In this document: in pieces, positions 10,285-21,011 of the stretch | Position numbering within the stretch: position 1 is the first letter of the stretch | Layout of the letters: each line of letters starts with the position of its first letter | DNA from: Symbiodinium natans | Taxonomy: Eukaryota; Sar; Dinophyceae; Suessiales; Symbiodiniaceae | NCBI GenBank assembly: GCA_905221605.1 | Contig: CAJNDS010002418.1 | Span: 1 to 64,000, forward strand | Length of the DNA: 64,000 nt | Reading direction: 5' to 3' | The notes under the pieces: model-generated | What the model was told of the DNA's origin: nothing | The model's database searches: none | The model's input: the letters and a program-made list of their open reading frames with translations, nothing else | Translations under genes and position numbers: made by a program

Positions 10285-11160
10285 CAAGCATCGAAGCTTC
10301 TTCACAAGGGATTGCAATGTATGGCATGCAGGTCCATAGAACACGGCAGCAGCAAATTCTTTCATTGTGACAGCACCATCTGGGCTTTTCGGAATGGATT
10401 CCTTGGAAAACATGCGGCGCACGAAATCGTGACCCACTTACTTAGTATGTGGCATGACACCACAATGTGTTCCCGTGCTGCACAGTTGCGTATATTCGCT
10501 TTAGCTCGCCTTCTTTCAAGTCATTGAAATCCAATCTGCCAACAATCTCTTGCAAATGCTCCAGCGTCATATCCTCATGCAGACGTAGACATCAGACACA
10601 TGCAAGGGTTTCGATCATGCAAAGCACACACCCATACAAGTGAAGACTTCCACTTGGGACTTGGCGTACTCATAAGGCCCAGGGGTTGCCGCCTGCCTTG
10701 TTTCTGTGGCTTGAACATGTCATGCAGCTGCTACGGGTGCTAGCAACAGAACCGCGGCATACTGTGACGTTGACAAGCTGCGACGGGCGGGTGCTGTACA
10801 TGACAGCCTCTTGGTAAAAATGCCGCACGAACTCCATGGCTTCATCGTTGCCTCCCTCGGACACCAGGGACAGATCTTCAAACGATGTAACTCGGAAGGA
10901 GGCCATCGTCCGGGTTCTTTTGGCAAAGGCTTGTGCGAAGGAGTCCTGCGATGCCGGAGAGGCAAGCTTTCCGAATTTGCTTGCTAAAGGGATCAGCTGC
11001 AATTCTACAACTCGGTTGCCTTTGCGAACTCGTCATTGCCATTGTCGCACTGACACCCCAAAGCTTGTGCACAACCCATGACAAGGTCGCCTGCACGCAG
11101 GAGCGCGGGCTAGCAGACCGACTTACTGTCTGCTTTTGGTTGTGCTGAGGAAGGCGCCAT
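10285..11160 (-). CDS. Zeta-toxin-like P-loop kinase gene, 5' exons
   Basis: Three coding stretches precede the kinase exons on the same strand. 11005-10760 reads KFGKLASPASQDSFAQAF, then MASFRVTSFEDLSLVSEG and DEAMEFVRHFYQEAVMYS. About 10585-10470 reads MTLEHLQEIVGRLDFNDL. About 10437-10285 reads DFVRRMFSKESIPKSPDG, then VTMKEFAAAVFYG. A probable start is the Met at 11160 (MAPSSAQPKADS) followed by a GTAAGT donor. The stretch CAGDLVMGCAQALGCQCD near 11095-11010 is in a different frame from its neighbour with no clear intron between them. The N-terminal domains are not recognised. Assignment to the kinase gene rests on strand, spacing and order. Confidence 0.4.
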
Positions 11161-11495
11161 CTCGAACGGGGAATGCTGGCCACAAGGTATCTTTAGGACG
11201 TTAGGCTTGGTTCGCGCGGTGATGCTCAACTTGCTTCACTCTGGGTTAGCTTTTCGGTCCGATGGCATTTGGGTAACATCACGATGCAACCTGCCCCTGC
11301 GCGCATGGCACCTGTCAATGCGTGGCTGTCAGCCACCGTGCGCCACAAGTGAACGAGTTGAACGAGCAAGTGGGCATGCGCGGCGACATCGGCTCAAAGC
11401 AAGCGGCAATTGCAACAACAACGTTTCGTATGCTTCTTCTCTACATTGAGCTCAGTATAGACCTATGATCGCTCCAGTCAAGTAGTGTTTTCGTG

Positions 11496-11804
11496 TCATG
11501 CCTTCAATTTGTGCACCTTGCGTGCTGCTTGCTGCGCTCGGGATGCGGAGGCCAGCGCTGTAGCTTCAAGCCAAGTCTGATGCAGCAAGGCACACGCAAC
11601 AAGTTCCAAGATCTTGTATCCCTGAAATGTGCATGGCCTCAAGCTGGGACCTGCGATCCGAGTCCGCAGCGTGTCCAGCAGTTTGGGGCTCGCAGCTCGC
11701 TCGGCATTTTCCGTTGTTGTATATGCCTTTTTCAGGGTGTGGGCTGCTGCAGATGCTGAAGCCAAAGCTAAGTCCAAGCACAAAACTGCCACGTAGCCGC
11801 TCAA
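11496..11804 (-). CDS. Unidentified helical exon
   Basis: The open frame is Ala/Leu-rich and helical (HTLKKAYTTTENAERA, LLDTLRTRIAGPSL, ALASASRAQQAARKVHK). It could be a coding exon of the gene whose better-supported exon is at 12150-12303. No domain is recognised. Confidence 0.25.
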   Translation of the reverse strand: MSGYVAVLCLDLALASASAAAHTLKKAYTTTENAERAASPKLLDTLRTRIAGPSLRPCTFQGYKILELVACALLHQTWLEATALASASRAQQAARKVHKLKA

Positions 11805-11825
11805 TGCAAAGAACGCCCCGACCTT

Positions 11826-12045
11826 GATGCATTAATAAAAAAATAATAACAATAACAATCAAAAGAATAATAATCATATTCATAATGACAGCCTTTCTGG
11901 TAGCCAATCTCATGCACCCCTGAGAAGGCAACAACAACGTTGATTTGTGAGATGGCCTCAGTAGGTGCAGCATGCAGTACAATAACCTTACTATTATTTT
12001 TATTATCATTATAACATGATAGTAACATGATAATAACATGATCGC
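11826..12045. repeat. AT-rich trinucleotide island
   Basis: AAT/ATA triplet-rich DNA begins right after GATGCATT. There is a second part at about 11985-12045 containing CATGATA repeats. The composition matches the islands at 6765-6855 and 6996-7065. Confidence 0.7.
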
Positions 12046-12149
12046 AGCGTGCACAAGCAAAGCCCCAAGAGACAGGCTTTGAATGCAAAGGGGCTTGGCG
12101 CGGCGAAAGAAATGAAATGTCCGCACCTCGGCCCCCCACGTGCTTCCGC

Positions 12150-12303
12150 ATGAGATCTTGGCAATGTCTGACTCAAACTTCGTGCCGCCAGGTTGCACAA
12201 TGTATGCAATCAAGAAAAAACGAATGGCATCAAAAGCAGTGATCCGCACCTGACAGTCTGCAAGTAGTCCCTGCGTGGTGCATGCTTTGAAATTGTCGAC
12301 GGG
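12150..12303 (-). CDS. Unidentified coding exon
   Basis: The frame PVDNFKACTTQGLLADC, then VRITAFDAIRFFLIAYIV and GGTKFESDIAKIS has the even composition of real protein. A possible upstream exon at about 12325-12370 reads EEVETPSPPPKPKK and ends at AAG|GC. No family is recognised. It lies upstream of the kinase gene on the same strand and might be a separate gene. Confidence 0.35.
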
Positions 12304-12815
12304 TTTCAGGCCTTCTTCGGTTTCGGAGGCGGGCTGGGCGTTTCAACTTCTTCCGCTGCCCTGATGGTGGCAGGCCTGGGGGAGAGCACAGGGTTTGTTT
12401 TTTTGCAAAGAGGCAAAAGTCTCTCGAGTCCCTGACGGCCCTGACGTGTGCCCTCTGTTCGTGCGTGTCAGCACCTAAGAGGGTAACACAACAAATATTG
12501 CCCTACGCAGCCCAAGTAACACCTTAGGACTGTACAAAGGCGGCGCCGTTGAGAGCCGCAACTCCGAATGTCACAAGCGGAGCGCCTGAAGCAAAGGTGG
12601 CCTGCCACGGGCATCCAAGTTTTATGCGTTTTCCGCTGCAACAGCTTTCCCCAGCGCAGCAAAAGAACATTGCCTCAGGTGGAGCCGATCGCCCGCCATA
12701 TAATTGAGACACCTGTTCCGATTGAAGGGGCTTTACCCTGTGAGCTGCACCAAAAGCTGTGAACAGTCACGGTCTTCAACCGACCTCGGGGGTGCGGCTT
12801 CCCAAGGCCGACTTT

Positions 12816-13509
12816 TCAACACTTCCAACATTCAGCAGAGAAAAAGTCCTCCATGTCACGATGCGCGGCATAAAGTGTTTCGCCATCAGTGAGCACAAAT
12901 GTTTGTGGGCGCCTACTCGCAAGCGAGCCCAGAACCTGCACAAGCTTCAATTCGCGATGGGGGATGGGAAGACCATGAACATCAACTGAGCACCGAACCA
13001 TCACGGCAGCTGTCGCAGCGCAACTGCGGAACAGCTTCTTTGGCCATGTCGGCCTGCACGCGAATGGTCGCAAGCATCTCGCGAAAACACAGTGGCTCGC
13101 CCTCAGTGCAAATGTCGGCACTCTGAGGTTCCCGCTGGGGCATGGGGGCCCAGGTCAAAGGGCCGCCGCGCAACATCACCGCAACTATTTAGTGCTTTGG
13201 CTTGATGGTCCCAAAAAGGTATTTGGTCATTGCAGCCTGCAGCTGGTCTCAAACAGTCAAAAGCATGCCGTTGGACACATGATCCCCAATCGAGGCATCG
13301 TTCCGCACACCATGGGTCGTGCTGTATGCCCACAAAGATATCGCGGTGCACTGCTTGGTTTCGAAACTTCGTGCTGGCACTGCCGACATCGACGAGTCTA
13401 CGCCGGGCCCAAGTGATGAAGGGAGGTCGGCCGAGATAGGGCTCACGGGCCCGTCATGGGCCCACGTGCTCACGGGCCCAGGTTTTCTCCTTACAAATCG
13501 GAGCTTCAA
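12816..13509 (-). pseudogene. Unidentified coding region with in-frame stops
   Basis: One reading frame runs from 13509 to about 12985 (HDGPVSPISADLPSSLG, KYLFGTIKPKH, GEPLCFREMLATIRVQ). It is broken by a TGA near 13247 and a TAA near 13194. The frame then changes near 13000 to DVHGLPIPHRELKLVQVL and SRRPQTFVLTDGETLYA. Either the stops lie in unrecognised short introns or the gene is decayed. No domain is recognised. Confidence 0.3.
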
Positions 13510-14184
13510 CCTCCACTTCAGTGGCTTAAGGTTTCAGGATACACTTCTTCGCGATACTGTATGGATGCAAATGGATGCAGACTAGACACTCTTTCAAATA
13601 AGGTAAACAAGTCCGGACGCCGGAAACAAAATGCTGTTGCTCATAGGGACGGGGAATCAGAATAAGAAAAGGCGTTGTTCAGAATGCGCTGCGTCTGCAG
13701 AGTTTTTGCTTCGGTGCCTGACAGCTGGTATCGTGCAATACCCTACTCGACTCGCCCACGGCAGCCTGGCAAGCCATCCCCTCCGCAGCGGGCGCGGGCA
13801 AGATGCCTTATGCACGTTTACGCTTGTTATGTCATGCACGCCAGCATCACATGCCATGTCATTGCCGGGAAGGAGCCATATTTTTTGGCAGGTCGTGCTT
13901 CAGGGAAGACCGCGGCCAACTACACTGACTGCCACGGAGCAATGGCTGTGTGGTGGATGAGTTGTTGGCTGTGGGATTTATTCATTTTTTGTTTTTTTGT
14001 TGTGGGATGGGCGAGCACGGCATGTTCGACCCCCAAGAGGGGAAACCACGCTTTTGACTACGACCCGGGCAGCGACCAGCACCCCCGGGAGAAGGCCGAC
14101 CCGAAGATGACCCTCCACCAGCGCTACCAGCACACGTTTCATGTGGGTTTTTGCAGCCTTCCACATGCACCGAAAACATGCAAA
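13510..14184. other. No gene supported
   Basis: Open frames on both strands with no recognisable domain. The T-rich stretch at 13976-14000 gives an artificial hydrophobic segment on the plus strand. Confidence 0.4.
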
Positions 14185-14351
14185 ACACCATGTAAACGCA
14201 GCGAAACGATGCATCTACGACATCGTACTTTTTTGCATACTTCGACATGCACGAAAAACCAATTCAAACACCATCTAAAGGCAGCGAAACGCCGCATCCA
14301 GATGCACGAACATTCATGTTAGCACCATCTAAACGCAGTGAAAAGCTGCAT
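14185..14351 (+). repeat. Degenerate direct repeat, three units
   Basis: A unit resembling CACCATCTAAACGCAGCG, followed by AAACGATGCAT, occurs at about 14187, 14269 and 14322 with variable spacing (about 80 and 53 bases). CATGCACGAAAA-type sequence lies between the units. Confidence 0.6.
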
Positions 14352-14859
14352 GTTTGACATCCTCACTCCCACAAATCGCACCTCGTTGATCGAGCCGCCC
14401 ACACCTGACAATCGCGCACCGAGCGTTGATGCCCACCGCGTGCCGAGCGTTGGTCTTCGAGCCACCTTTTGTCGGCACAGGGCGCGGCCGCGCAAGCTGC
14501 GCGTAAGGTTCGCGTACGGAGTGCGTAAGCTGTGGTCGCCATTTCCAGCCGAGAGCAAGGGTTACTAACAGCGCCGCAGCATCCCTTCCCCAATGAACGC
14601 ATGGAATTTACAGCTTCCAAAAGCAGCGAATTCGTTGCGAAATCATGTAAATCTCGAAGGAACGCTTAGCCAAAGTACACCTCTGAACATGATGAGGTTA
14701 CATCCGTGGTCGTTTCCCCCAAGGAAACGCAAGCGGCGGCGACTTTTACATCTTTTTCCCCCCAGTGACTGCAACGATCCAAACGGACTGGCGGCGACTA
14801 GGGCCGTTGGGTTCGGAGTACGCTGAGCAGACCTGCGACCGAGAGAACACTGACAACGG

Positions 14860-15540
14860 GGGGGCCTAGGACCAGCGCTAAGAGTACCTCCCGGGGACCC
14901 TCAACGCCGCCAACGCGGAACAGCTCGACCACGTTCAGGGACAAAGAGCTACTAGTACGCCAAGAATGCCCTCGGCTACAACGTGCAAGCGCGTGAAAGC
15001 GAGATCCGGGAGAACGTCAACGACCATGAGCCCTACTACACGCACCGGGCGAAGGGTTACGTCGCATTCTCGAACGTGGAACAGCCCGACCGCACGTTCC
15101 GGGACAAGAGCCACGTCAAGAGCGCCCTCGGTTACAACGTGCGAGAGCTCGAAAACGAGATCCGGGAGAACACCAACGTCCACGAGCCCTACTACATGTA
15201 CCGGAGAAGGTCTACGTCACGCTCGCAACTACCAGCACCTCCTGGACAACCCCAACTACCAAGCTCTACGCCAAGAACGTCTATCGAAGCCGGAACGAAC
15301 TGCACCGCCGACTGTTGGAGCCAGGTGTTGCGGAGCAAGTCTACCTGCACCCCCTGGACGATGGTCTGTACGCTCACGTCCCCCGTGAACGCCAACCTGG
15401 ACACCGATGGGGCGACTTCGACACCTTCGACGTTACCTTCCTGGCCCAATACCCAGGTCACCCAGGTCAGCCACGACTAACCAGATTGGGACATCCACGG
15501 TGGGTACAAGATGTTCTTGGACAACAGGGATAAACAACCC
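14860..15540 (+). pseudogene. Decayed gene with 52-residue tandem repeats
   Basis: Starting near 14971, the frame reads LGYNVQARESEIREN, NDHEPYYTHRAKGYVAFS and RTFRDKSHVKSA. It then starts the unit again at 15127 with LGYNVRELENEIREN and VHEPYYMYR. The period is 156 nt (52 codons). A more degraded earlier unit lies at 14900-14970 (FRDK followed by a stop). Downstream the frame shifts twice: first NYQHLLDNPNYQAL, then NVYRSRNELHRRLLEPG and QVYLHPLDDGLYAHVPRE. The codons are strongly GC-ending. I do not recognise the family; a structural or surface protein, or a viral or mobile origin, are all possible. Confidence 0.5.
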
Positions 15541-16334
15541 AGCAGCAGCCGCCGCACCAAGCCACAGCAGCAGACCTCCAACAGCTACAGCCACCAGCTT
15601 CTGACACAAGCACGGAAGAAACACAGGGTTTCACATGTTTAGGATTCCGGAGTTTCGGGAGTTTAGGGTGTATGTGTTTAGGGTTCAGGGTTTCAGGAGT
15701 GTAGAGAGTCAGTTGGCGCGAAGCTCCCGCCCTCCTCGGGAAAAAATGCCTGCCTTTAGAGGGGTGTACCTAGATATCTGTGGTGTTTTTGGGTGGTTTC
15801 GGGGCTTCGGAAATAGATGCTCCTTCGGACCATGAGACGGAAGAGGATGCATTCTGGCAAAGCTTGAGCGAACTTGTTTGCTCATCCGAGGCCTTGTGAC
15901 GAACCAAGTTGAGGGCATGTTGTCTTGACCTGGCAAGCCTTGTCGGCTCCCGTATTTCAAGAAGTTGCCGTAATGGCGTTCTGCTGCTGGATATTGAACA
16001 CCTCGAACCTTGGCGGCAGGGTCTAGAGATACCCCAGGTCGACATGCAGATTTGGGAGTCAACATGCAAAATTCGACGATGCAGGTTTTCGACATGCAGG
16101 TCGGTTTGTCTTCTGGTGGGTTCGACGTGCCAGGTTTGTATTGGAGATGCAAGTTGTAGCAACCGGCCGCGAATTTACAGACACCCTGTGCTCTCCATGC
16201 GCCATCCTTGATAACCAACGCAGGACCAGGTGCGATAATGAACAATGAAGGACAAACCTCGTTTTTAATTTTCTTTGGCCACTCCTTTTTGCGACCGCAG
16301 GAGGGTGTCCAGGTCGGGGGGTTCCTATGTTCTC

Positions 16335-17419
16335 CTAGGCTGCGGGGAGGCGGCTGTCGGAGACCTGCTCAGCCTCGCGAGCCGGTGCGAAGAAGTCACC
16401 CAAGGGAGGCGCGTCGCCCTCGCCCTGCTCCAAAGAGCGACGAGGCGTACGCGTGCTGCGCCGCCACCGCCAACAGACCCGTCCATCTGTGGACGCTAGC
16501 TTGGCGCGTGGCGGGCCGCAGTCGTGTTGGGGCCGCACGGGCACGGGCATCGGCGAGCAGGCGGAGGAATGTGACCGTCTCCGCCGTGAGCCTCCCGCCC
16601 ACCTCCAGCCCAACGACGACTAGCTTGCAGCGGCGGGCCGCCAAGAGCTCCGGGTAGGTGTTTTGGCGCTTAGCCGCGTCGGAAGCGGCCGCTCGTGGCT
16701 CGCGATCTGCCCTCGCTCGAGCCGTGCCGTGGGCTCACGAGCGTGTTGTCAACCGCGACTTGCGCTCCCTGGTAGAGAGGGAGGCTGTTTTGCCAGTACC
16801 TCGATGCGGCGGGCATCCGCCAGCGGTACATCCCCACCGCAACGGCAGCGTCGTGGGGCATGGGGAAAGGGCGCTCCAAGGCGTCGGAGCGGCAGGACGC
16901 GCGTGCACTCACTCAGCATGCGGAACTCAGGTGCCGTGGGGAGCACAGTGACAGCCCGCGGCCAACCAGGGCCTCCCTCAGACAGAAGCAAAGCGAGGCC
17001 GGATCGAAGTCAGATAAAAGGCTCTCGCATGCTGTCCTGTCTTGGCAGGCCACGGGCGCGTTGCCATCCCCGCAGTGTGTCGCCATGTGTGCGCGGTTCG
17101 GGCACGGCTGGCGGTCGTTGGCCGCCCAGCAAGGACTGCCACAGTGGCGCTTGGAATCCCTGCGCCCGCAATGACTCCACAGCGTGGACCCAGGCTGCCA
17201 CACTATAGGGGCGGGTACTGGGCCTCCTTGCGCGACGACGATGGCCTGTTGCAACGTTTCCGCGACTGAGCAGGGGTGCCTGGAGCGTAGGACGGGGAGT
17301 GTGTCGGCCCAAGACGCCCAGTACGTTGCCAAACGGCCGGTCTCTGCAAAACGGAGGCCAAGTCCGCCAAGCCTGAGGGGGAGATGTGCCCGGCGGATTG
17401 GCTCAAGATCTCGGCTCAA
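16335..17419 (-). pseudogene. LINE ORF2, C-terminal part (decayed)
   Basis: Minus-strand frames give the conserved tail of the dinoflagellate GEADNPGP-type non-LTR retrotransposon. First comes RAHLPLRLGGLGLRFAET, then TYWASWADTLPVLRSRHP, then after frameshifts a LPLYQGAQVAVDNTLVSP segment. Last is AARRCKLVVVGLEVGGRL plus WTGLLAVAAQHA near 16400-16640. The parts are in order but in different frames, so this copy cannot make protein. Similar tail residues (LVVLGSEVGGRW) occur at about 24030 on the plus strand. Identification rests on remembered family conservation. Confidence 0.75.
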
Positions 17420-17430
17420 CCCCGGTGGGG

Positions 17431-17485
17431 TGCACAGGTAGCAGAGCGGTAGCTGTGTGAACCAGCCTCGAGTCCCCTAACTGTT
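17431..17485 (+). ncRNA. tRNA-like segment (possible SINE head or tRNA relic)
   Basis: The sequence contains TAGCAGAGCGGTAG, a good match to a pol III A box (TAGCNNAGNGG). About 20 bases later comes GCCTCGAGTCCC, a weak B box. The spacing is too short for a normal tRNA, so this is at most a truncated tRNA or a SINE relic. It lies just upstream of the ORF at 17526. Confidence 0.25.
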
Positions 17486-17525
17486 TTGGGTACCAGGCCT
17501 GTTTTTCACAGCCTTCATTTGAGCC

Positions 17526-18443
17526 ATGTCCAGAGCACCTGTGCAGTCGAGATCCTCACTGCCAGCAAGTGACGGGTTGGAGTCATCTCACCCAACTTGC
17601 GATGCAGAGAGCCAGAAAGAAGGCACGGCCCGACTGGAGGGCGAAGCAGCCCGGCTTGGGGAACTCTTCCCTCATGCGAGTCCTCTTACAGCCGGCTGTG
17701 GAGTTTCTCCAGCCTTGGAAGACCAGGTAAGATGCTCAAGCAGCCTGGCAAGTGTAGAGCGAACTTGGGCCCATAGAGCCAATTGTGGTTTCAGCCAAGG
17801 CAGGACTTTCCACCAGGCACTCTGCTTTCGCTGGCTTCACAAGGGCCGGAAAGAGTGGCTGCTCCTCTCCGAGGACAGCAGCGTGTATTTTGTTCGCACC
17901 AGCAAATCCGGCAAAACAGTCAGAGCCGGACCTTGTGGGCAATGGAGATGCATGGAAGACCCAGCAGAGCTCCACGGGGGAATGGGAGGCGACCCGCCCG
18001 TGCAGTGGCTTCGCCTTTTGAACTTCAATTGCACTGGCTGTGGTAACATTCCAACCCATAACCTCAATTTCGTGCCAGGTCCTGGGAAAAGGCAACCAGC
18101 GATCTTGCATGGAGAGGATGGAAGACGCATCGAGCTCCACTGTGCCCTTTGTCTTGAAAACTTCCTGGCGTGCACGTGGAGCTGGCCGAGCTTTGACCAA
18201 GCAGTCAGGAGACCGGTGTTTCTGGACGACGCCTCCCTTGCTGACTTGTGTCAACTAGGTCACCAAGGAACAGAGCCTGAAGAACCTTCGCTGACGCCGT
18301 GGCCTTCTGCAGCCATCGCACGTGGCTGGACTTTCCTCGAGGAAGGGTGTTATCAGGATCTTGACTTTCCAGAAGAAGCGTGCAGCAGCGATTGGCATGT
18401 GTGTGGCTTTGAGGAATTGGGAGACACCCCCCGGGATGTCTGA
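17526..18443 (+). CDS. Hypothetical protein, 305 aa
   Basis: A single long frame starts with MSRAPVQSRSSLPAS and ends in GFEELGDTPRDV. The N-terminal 90 residues are Ser/Glu-rich and probably disordered. The rest looks folded: HKGRKEWLLLSEDSSVYF is followed by a cysteine-rich part with CGQWRC, NFNCTGCGN and LHCALCLENFLACTW, which could bind zinc. The start is the first Met after an in-frame stop. A GTAAG at 17727 could be a splice donor, which would shorten the protein. This is the only convincing intact plus-strand frame. Its position between retroelement fragments raises the possibility that it is element-borne or retroposed. No family is recognised. Confidence 0.5.
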   Translation: MSRAPVQSRSSLPASDGLESSHPTCDAESQKEGTARLEGEAARLGELFPHASPLTAGCGVSPALEDQVRCSSSLASVERTWAHRANCGFSQGRTFHQALCFRWLHKGRKEWLLLSEDSSVYFVRTSKSGKTVRAGPCGQWRCMEDPAELHGGMGGDPPVQWLRLLNFNCTGCGNIPTHNLNFVPGPGKRQPAILHGEDGRRIELHCALCLENFLACTWSWPSFDQAVRRPVFLDDASLADLCQLGHQGTEPEEPSLTPWPSAAIARGWTFLEEGCYQDLDFPEEACSSDWHVCGFEELGDTPRDV

Positions 18444-19860
18444 CCTAATACGGCCCCAACCCACCCAAATTGCAGGAGCTTACGCCCTGCCAGAATCAAG
18501 GGTGAGACTCTCCCCTCCGGAATTCCAATGTCATAGAGGAGACTCTCCCTTTTCAAGCAAAGATGTACAAATCAAAGCGAAACTGCTTGCAATGATTGCA
18601 TAAGGATGCAGGTTAGAGCGAAAGCAGTTCAGTGCCCAGTCCCGGCACCCCCCTTTTCCATCCAACGGAATAGGTTCGCAGTTGTTCCGTTGGACACCCG
18701 GCAGGACTGGCCGCCAAGATGCGGCCTGTGTTCAGCCTCACACCGGTTCGGCCCCCTTGCTCGGTCTGTCAAGCAGACCGCTGGACCGGGTTTTCGGGCT
18801 CAGGTGCTTGCGGGTACTTACAGGCCCAACACGGGGTTCTCGCAAACGCAGCGCACGCACGGAAAACGTCAGAACCGGTCCCTGTAGATCCTCACTGGTT
18901 GATGAGGGGAGGGTTGCGCGCTGAGGTGTTGAGGAACGGACGAGGATCCAAGTACACCGGCCGGTTGAGGTCGAGGGCATGATGCCCTGCATCAGTTTGG
19001 GGTTACCCGTGTTTGGCCTTTAAGTATTTCCTTTGTCTGTCCCTGCAGGGTGTGTTGTTTTCTCCTGGTGGTGCAAGCCCAGCCAGGAGGAAGCCTAGCG
19101 GCAGGCGTTGTTTGTTAGGGACCAAAACCTAGGCTGACGGACAGCCTGAGGCACCAGATTGCGGAGGTTAAAGGCTGTGGCTCGGTGCCCGAAAGCCTGC
19201 CCAACTGAGATGCCCAAATCAACCAAGCCCTCCCTGCGTGCAAGTGGTGTGGGTTCCTCTGGAGCCGCTGAGGTTGAACCAGTGAGTAAGAGCGAGAAAG
19301 TTGGTTCTTCCTCTCTGGTGAGTAAGTGCGAGAAAACCAGGTCAGCGTACGGGGCAAACAGGAGCTCAGTGCTGCTGCGGCATGAGTTTCTGGGGCCTAG
19401 GTTAGTAAGTGCGAGAAAGCCGGAGGTTGGCGATTTTTGCCAATCCACTTGTCTGCAGTTTGTACAGGCATAGTCCATGTGTCGGTTCCGGACCTTCTGC
19501 CTTTTCTGAGTGAGCCGAATGTGGGTGAGTTTCTCCCCTGTACAGGCAGGGCTTATAGGGTAGGCAGTACAGACCAGGCAGTTCAACCTGCAGAACATTT
19601 GCCTAGGGCTTTGTATAGTGCCAAACCAGTGAGTAGCCGTAGGCCGCCGAGCTTCTCGCGGAACTGGTTAAGCCCTCAATGCTTTCTCTCGGTGTTCCCT
19701 GCACATAGTTCGGCCGTGTTAAGCAGGCCAAGGACACCTCGAGAGTTTTCCTTTTCTGTGCATAGTTAATACCTTCCGGAACTTCGGTTCCGAAGAGCCT
19801 AACCTGGCTAGCGACGCAGTCCGCTTTCGTGTGCCCGGCGGATCGCACGCGGATCAAAAG
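18444..19860. other. No gene supported; degenerate short repeat
   Basis: A motif like GTGAGTAAGTGCGAGAAA recurs at about 19281, 19317 and 19402 with changes. The remainder has no recognisable coding content. Confidence 0.4.
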
Positions 19861-19882
19861 GCAACGGCTCGTCATTGCCGAG

Positions 19883-20110
19883 TCAGCGTCCCAAACATCC
19901 GAGGACTGCTGCATCGTGTCGCCTTGCGAGTTCGCCTGTAACGCCTGGCGGCAAGACCCGCAACAGGTAGTGGCTGCGTGGCGCAGCGCAAAGAAGCAGA
20001 AGCAGCCAGGCGACCTGCAGATCAGGGACAGTAGGGATGCTGGCCAACAAAGACGCATGGTCGGCCAGTTTTGTGTGGAGGGTTGCCTGGCTGAAAGCAG
20101 CCTCAAGTGC
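19883..20110 (-). pseudogene. LINE ORF2, middle fragment
   Basis: The frame reads KLADHASLLASIPTVPDL, then QVAWLLLLLCAAPRSHYLL and ARRHDAAVLGCL. This is the conserved segment between the reverse transcriptase and the tail of the GEADNPGP-type dinoflagellate LINE. The sequence to about 20660 on the same strand stays open but I could not match it to the element. Confidence 0.65.
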
Positions 20111-20788
20111 CCCCCCTCCCGTTTCGTTTTCTTCTTTCGGCGTGTCATGGTCTGGTGGCCGGCGGTATTGACGATCGCCGCGCAATGGGCCGTGCACCAA
20201 GCCCGCCAAGCGGTCCCCGCCGCGATGCAGTTCCCGGATGGGTGCCGCGAGGCAGCGACGCACGCAGCGCTGACCTGCGTGGCGGTCGCGCCCCGCTATT
20301 ATGCACCAGGTTGGGGCCGCCAAGCAGGCCACCATGATGAGGATGGGGGGGGGCAGGGCGGCCCGCAAAATGCACGGCCTGCGCTTGTCTACTTGTTGGC
20401 CACCGGGACCTCCGGGGTCTCGTGCGCGACGCCAGGCCGCTGCGCTCCCGCTCCCCACGGCATCTTCTGCAGCACACATCCGACGCCCCGGGCAGTCTCG
20501 GTCGGCGTAACAGCAGTACATGCCGGACGGGGGGGGCGGGGCGAGCCACACAAAGCACGGCAATGGTCACCAGCACGCGCTTCCGACGCTTGGGCCGTAG
20601 AGCGGGATCAAAACGCTCTACCAGGTCAGAAAACGCAGCAATGATGGCCCTTCCCTTGCGGTCTCCTTCATTTTGAGACGCGGCGGCAGAGTTCTTGGGT
20701 CTCCAAACACCGGGCGATATTGCAGCCGGTTATCGAGTCGACCCAAACCCAACCCTTTTGCCGGGTGCGGCGCGCGGGAAAAGCAAAA

Positions 20789-20981
20789 TGTCCCTACTCT
20801 GACTTGGCTGGGCCTATCGCCCAACCCACTGCCTGCTAACCAGCAGGTGCAACTGTGAGCACACAACACTGCGAGCAGTCACGCAATCACACAAACAAGC
20901 TCACGTAGACACGCGCAGTCGCTCATCCACATGACGCGGCGCTATAGATCCCACTTTAGTGCACGCACGCGTGCATCTCGC
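20789..20981 (+). repeat. 193-bp direct repeat, copy A
   Basis: It is nearly identical to 22417-22609 without any gap; I count only a few mismatches, for example near positions 20937-20960. The two copies are 1,628 bp apart and bracket the gag-like ORF1 at 21012-22182. Confidence 0.95.
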
Positions 20982-21011
20982 GGGATCAAAACACATCACC
21001 ACAGCAAATAG

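Noticed and set aside
8020-11160. Reading the zeta-toxin-like gene as part of a toxin-antitoxin system
   Set aside because: It is an intron-containing nuclear gene with extra domains and no adjacent antitoxin-like gene. The fold alone does not show toxicity.
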